From contig PJRA01000172.1 of NCBI GenBank assembly GCA_016987375.1, positions 2,067 through 66,066 of the forward strand: a DNA stretch of 64,000 nucleotides, read 5' to 3'. Both the position numbers and the translations under genes were made by a program. The DNA comes from Brachionus koreanus. Lineage: Eukaryota; Rotifera; Eurotatoria; Ploima; Brachionidae. Positions 59,801 to 64,000 of the stretch are shown in pieces. Positions within the stretch are counted from its first letter, which is position 1. Every line of letters begins with the position of its first letter. Below the pieces are notes generated by a model. That model saw nothing but the letters and a program-made list of their open reading frames with translations. It was not told where the DNA came from and did not search any database.

Positions 59801-62800
59801 ATGGAAACAAATCCGGCTAGTTTAAATCTAAATTTGGATAATACAATTAAAAATTGTGGTGGCACTATAAAACTGATGCGTCAATGTAAATCAGACAATC
59901 AAATATCGCTAGTAAATGTGTCTGCAGTGACCAAATGTGAATTTGTATTCAAAGAATTTGTTGAGATTGCGTGCGATCAATTGGCCAATGCGGCTCTGTC
60001 GCTTATAGGACCAGTAATGCTAGGCATGGTTCGTCCGACCAGCTTTAAACTGTTGCTCTCAGCCAATTCCTCGCAGCAGTCAACAGTCAGTGCAAACACA
60101 ACCAGTAGTGCAATACAAACAGAGTTTATTACACATATGAACAATTCGTTGTGTGACGACATATTTAATGGTGAAGTTGGTCAGCATAGACAAAATACTA
60201 ATTATGTTACAACTAGTTTAGTGCTACCTTTGGGCGAACTAAATGTCACTTGTGCACACACCAATCTAAATGAGTCAAATGTGTCGAACAAAGTGACCAC
60301 TGGTAGCAGTAGCACAAAGCAAAGAACAGCTGGTAATGATGACCGAATGAATGAGTTGGATTTGAATGAAAATGCCGCTGATACTGAAATGGATGCTAAA
60401 TTAGCCATGTCAAGTGATGATAATGATGATAAAGAAGATCAAAATTTAATTAATGAAAATAATAATGAAAATTATTTAGACGAGGAAAATGATGCTGATG
60501 ACGATGATGATATAAATGATGATGCTGATGATGATAATAATGATAATGATGAGGATAACGATGATGAGAATGATGATGAGGACGATGATGATAGTGATGG
60601 CTTTTTTAGAGGAGGCGAACGAATTAAGATAGACGATGTGGACAGTAATGAGCAAATTATGGACGAAATAGTGGACGAAAGTGATCAAGAACTTGAAGAG
60701 GACGACGATTGCGATTTTGAGCTTAACATTGATGAAAAAGTAAAAGAATTCGAAAATAAAAAATCAAATCAAAATAGAACCAAGTCGAACAGTTCAAATA
60801 TTCCGATATCGACGCGAACAAATCGCATAAACACACACGTCAACTCTCTAATACAACAATACGGCTCAAGTAGTTCAGCACTAAACGATTTTAACTATTC
60901 ATCACTAATGAACACAAGCACTCACAATTTGGACACAAACACATCTTCACTACAAACATCAGCCACATCAACAGCATCGACAAACTCACATATAATTAGT
61001 ACAAATAACAATATTATTAGTAGCAATAATAGCAATACTGCTAGTGCAAACACAAACACAAATACAAATACAAATGCGAGCACAAATAGTAGTACTAGTG
61101 GTAATAATTTTAATAATAACAATAGTAGCATCGAGTCAAATGCCACAATTGCTCAAAGTACACCGTCAACTGTTCAAATAACAAAAAATACACTATCACG
61201 TGTATTTTCAATTTTAATTAGAGAAATACGCGAGCTTATAAACTCAGCTGAATCAGTAGAAAAGCGGCATGATGTCAAGACTAGAATTGACAATCTACTG
61301 ATGCCTGTGTTCAATTGGCTCAGTTCTATAATGGATTCTAGCGAAGCTCAATTGAAATTTGGTGCCGCGTTCACTTCAATTCAACTGAACGAGTCCGACA
61401 CGGCTCAATATTTGCGTCACATGGAAGAAAGAGCTTTGCTAAACAATTACTATGTGAGCAATTCGTTGCCGTTTAGCTCAAGCACAATGAACAATTTGCA
61501 CACAAACATTCACTACTCGAGCAGATTTGGCTCGGGCATTGATGCTAGACGCAAGCTTAACATTATGCAACATCAACACCAATCGACAAATAACAATAGT
61601 AACATAATGCAGCAGTTAAATCAACCACAAATAATAACATCACAAAGAGAATTTATGAACTATACAATGTCACTAATGAGAAGCAATACTAACGAACATC
61701 GTGACTCAATACCGTTCATGGACATATCACAGCTAAAGCATGTTGCCTATGTACTCGATTCGTTTTTGTTCTATTTGAGACATGACAATGGCAAAAAGAC
61801 AAAATCACATGATCATGATTTTGACTCGTCTTCGTCTTCATCATCATCATCATCATCATCATCGAGCTCATCATGCTCTTCTTCTTCTTCTGATGAACAA
61901 TCTGACATTGATGATAATCAAATTAAAATGAAAATGTCTCATTTGGCTAATAGGAAATCGCGTTTTTTCAAACGATCTAAATCGGTAAAGTGCGTAGGCG
62001 GACGATCACCAGATCCGTTCAAATACTGCATGAACGATTCATTGCCTTTGGCTGTCAAGCCTCATTTGCTCCAGCCTCATTCGCGTCTCCAAGACATGTT
62101 CAAGTGTAAATCAATTGACAACAATCAAAACACTTCCAATCACAACAATCTAGCCTATTCTGTAGAGAATAAAAACAATTGTTTTAATAATAGAACAAAT
62201 GAGCTGCGAGTCGAACATGAACAGTGTATGTCTAGTGAAGAATGTGGCGATTATGAGAGATTGGAGAAAAAATGCGCAATTAAATTAAAAAAATTTGAAA
62301 AAAATTTATTAAAATTGTCTAGAAAAAGAGAGAATAGAAAAAAAAGTGGCGAAAAAAAAATGAAAAATAGTTGGTCGAATTTGTTGAACAAGTGGAGATT
62401 GACATGTGATTTGTTTGGTCGGGTATTTTGTGACGACATTGGAGCTGAAATTGGCTCGACAATAAGACACATGGCCGGCTTTCAATTGAAAGAGAGCAAA
62501 TTTAGACGCGAAATGGAACGATTGAAAAATTTGGCCACTCGCGAACTCATCATGGAAGTCGAAAGAGAACGAGACAAATTGCTCTATTCGACATTCAAGT
62601 CACTTAACAACACATTTAGTTTGCAATGTAGTAGACGAAATGCTAATTTGTCAAGTAATGCCAGTAGTGTGTCACAACCACCGCCGTTGTGTTTGAGTCG
62701 AATAAAGGTTACATTCAAAGACGAACAAGGCGAAGGAACTGGTGTAGCGCGCAGTTTTTACACAGCATTCAGCGAGGCTGTCCTATCCGAATTTGGGTTT

Positions 62801-64000
62801 GTTCAGTTCGATTTATCATCAATGTCTTCAAATAAAACATCATCATCATCATCAACAACAACAACAACAACAACAACAGCAACAACATCAACGACTAATC
62901 AATATGTACCATTTAATATGCAACGTTATAGAAATTCAAGGTCGTCTTCTTCATCAGCATCCTCATCGTCTATATACGCAGGTGAGCGTAATAGAACACA
63001 AACAAATGTTATATTAAGATCATCACTTAGACCTAGAGACATTTTGCCTCCTTATACACCTGCTGCTGCTGGTGCTACCGAATCAATTAACATTGAAACT
63101 CAACAATCACAGCCACTGGCACCACCTCCACCACCACCACCACCTCCACTAGCTCCACAATCATCAACACAGACACCAGCAGCAACAATTACTACAAGTA
63201 GTCAAACTAGTGCTAATTCAAACAATAATGTAAATAGCTGTGTGGACACTGGCAAATATGAGAATGATAATTTACCGCTGTTTTGGCAATCGGACAAAAA
63301 ATCAGCCAATTGTTTTCAATATTCGCCAGTTATTGGCAAATGTTCGCCATCGCGTCTAAACGCATTTCGCAATGTTGGACGCATCATTGGCATTTGTTTG
63401 CTACAAAATGAATTGTGTCCGATTACACTGTCCAGACACGTCATCAAATATATTCTAAATAGGCCGATTAAGTGGCACGATTTGGCATTTTACGATTCTC
63501 AAATGTACGAATCGTTTAGAAAAATGATATGTGATGCCGAGCAATTTTTATGTGACAAAATAGCACAAGACATGCACAATTCAAAGACAGGCAGTGTCAA
63601 AGCAATTAGAGAAATAATTGACAAAGCTATTGAAGAATGCAATGAGCAAATATTTAGTGTATTGGATTTGAGTTTTAACATTGATTTGCCAAAAGAAGAA
63701 ACACAAACAAACAGTCAAAGTCAAAATGTTGACTTGATCGAAAATGGCTCCAAGTATCAAGTAAATTGTTTGAACATGTATCAATTTGTCAAGTTGTATG
63801 CACAATTTCGCATGGTTAAAAATGTTGAGCCGTGTCTAAAAGAATTGCGATTGGGCGTGTACGACGTGTTGCCGTCGAATGCGCTCGACAATCTCTATCC
63901 CGAAGACTTTAGACTATTGCTTAATGGAGTGGCCGACATAAATATACACGTGTTGGCCAGCTATACGACAATAAGCGACGAGTCCAAAGAGAGCTCGAAG
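53840..64000 (+). CDS. UBR5: UBR5/hyd HECT-type E3 ubiquitin ligase, 3' end outside the window
   Basis: Exons 53840-55647, 56682-57558, 57642-57785, 57852-57993 and 58098-64000 (open at the edge): at least 2958 residues (human about 2800). Domains: UBA about 215-258 (SKSRSVIMRELQRTNLDVNL), beta-propeller-like region after it (GKLHQWKWSSE), FDGNSTIYP, UBR box about 1256-1322 (CSFTWTG, CCCTECARTCHKGHECRV, TAYCDCWEKCKCK), acidic tract about 1763-1866, and the HECT domain from about 2526 (VTFKDEQGEGTGVARSFYTA, CFQYSP, IGICLLQNELCPITLSRHVI). UBR5 binds N-degrons through the UBR box and builds ubiquitin chains through HECT; it is mostly nuclear. The window ends roughly 110 residues before the expected C-terminus, so the catalytic Cys is not visible. 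The MLLE domain seems to be missing. Triplet repeats (Ala, Ser, Thr, Asn, Asp runs) are frequent. Confidence 0.97.
56381..56527 (-). mobile_element. MITE-like dispersed repeat, copy 2, in UBR5 intron 1
   Basis: Reverse-complement match to 30757-30920 with small insertions and deletions. It lies inside the only long UBR5 intron seen here (55648-56681, about 1 kb, against under 110 bases for the other three), so insertion probably enlarged it. Confidence 0.7.
59317..59380 (+). repeat. ACT and AAT triplet runs in UBR5 coding sequence
   Basis: About ten ACT/ACC-type Thr codons followed by about nine AAT Asn codons, in frame, in the linker after the UBR box. Near-pure triplets suggest recent slippage. 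Confidence 0.8.
60414..60720 (+). repeat. Asp/Glu/Asn triplet-rich acidic tract of UBR5
   Basis: GAT, GAC, GAA and AAT codons dominate for about 100 residues, matching the position of the acidic region of animal UBR5 between the UBR box and the HECT domain. Confidence 0.8.

Noticed and set aside
59217..61146. Poly-Ile, poly-Leu and poly-Val frames on both strands
   Set aside because: Off-frame reads of triplet repeats in the large UBR5 exon.

Overview
The window is animal nuclear DNA: very AT-rich (about three quarters A+T by eye), with GT-AG introns mostly 40-70 bases long, AATAAA polyadenylation signals, and metazoan-only families (an NR2E nuclear receptor, a peptide-type GPCR, BRI3, MCRIP, UBR5). 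AT content, tiny introns and CR1/L2-type non-LTR retrotransposon debris suit a small spiralian such as a monogonont rotifer. That is an inference, not a proven identification. Exons below were assembled by hand from reading frame, splice sites and paralogue comparison. For every multi-exon gene the phases close exactly.

Layout. 1-1339 (-): decayed, 5'-truncated non-LTR retrotransposon. 1622-3605 (+): two-exon gene for an unrecognised Asn/Ser-rich protein. 3.6-11.8 kb: AT-rich desert. 11809-13068 (+): intronless FMRFamide-receptor-like GPCR. 14212-24041 (-): three tandem paralogues, each with a signal peptide, one Ig domain, a Thr/Ser stalk, five membrane segments and a long Lys-rich cytoplasmic tail; two carry an identical NPFDFIW motif. 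26056-29241 (-): tailless/TLX-type nuclear receptor. 30383-30664 (-): gene fragment next to a MITE-like repeat. 32294-33307 (-): membrane-anchored serine protease. 35603-36488 (+): MCRIP/FAM195 homologue. 37760-40446 (-): secreted, probably GPI-anchored protein of the DUF7042/7043/7044 type. 40.4-47.5 kb: second desert. 47478-50762 (+): unrecognised 1094-residue helical protein. 50949-52265 (+): tandem pair of BRI3-like genes. 53840-64000 (+): UBR5/hyd E3 ligase, cut off by the window before its catalytic cysteine.

These are ordinary separate eukaryotic genes on both strands; no operon or pathway cluster is evident. The best candidate for an undescribed system is the 14-24 kb receptor triplet, with matching exon sizes and phases, diverged Ig domains and a shared tail motif. 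Other notable points are the apparent absence of the MLLE domain from UBR5, an enlarged D-box in the TLX-like receptor, and a perfect 16-bp hairpin downstream of that receptor, one arm of which matches 20 bases of the receptor's own coding sequence.
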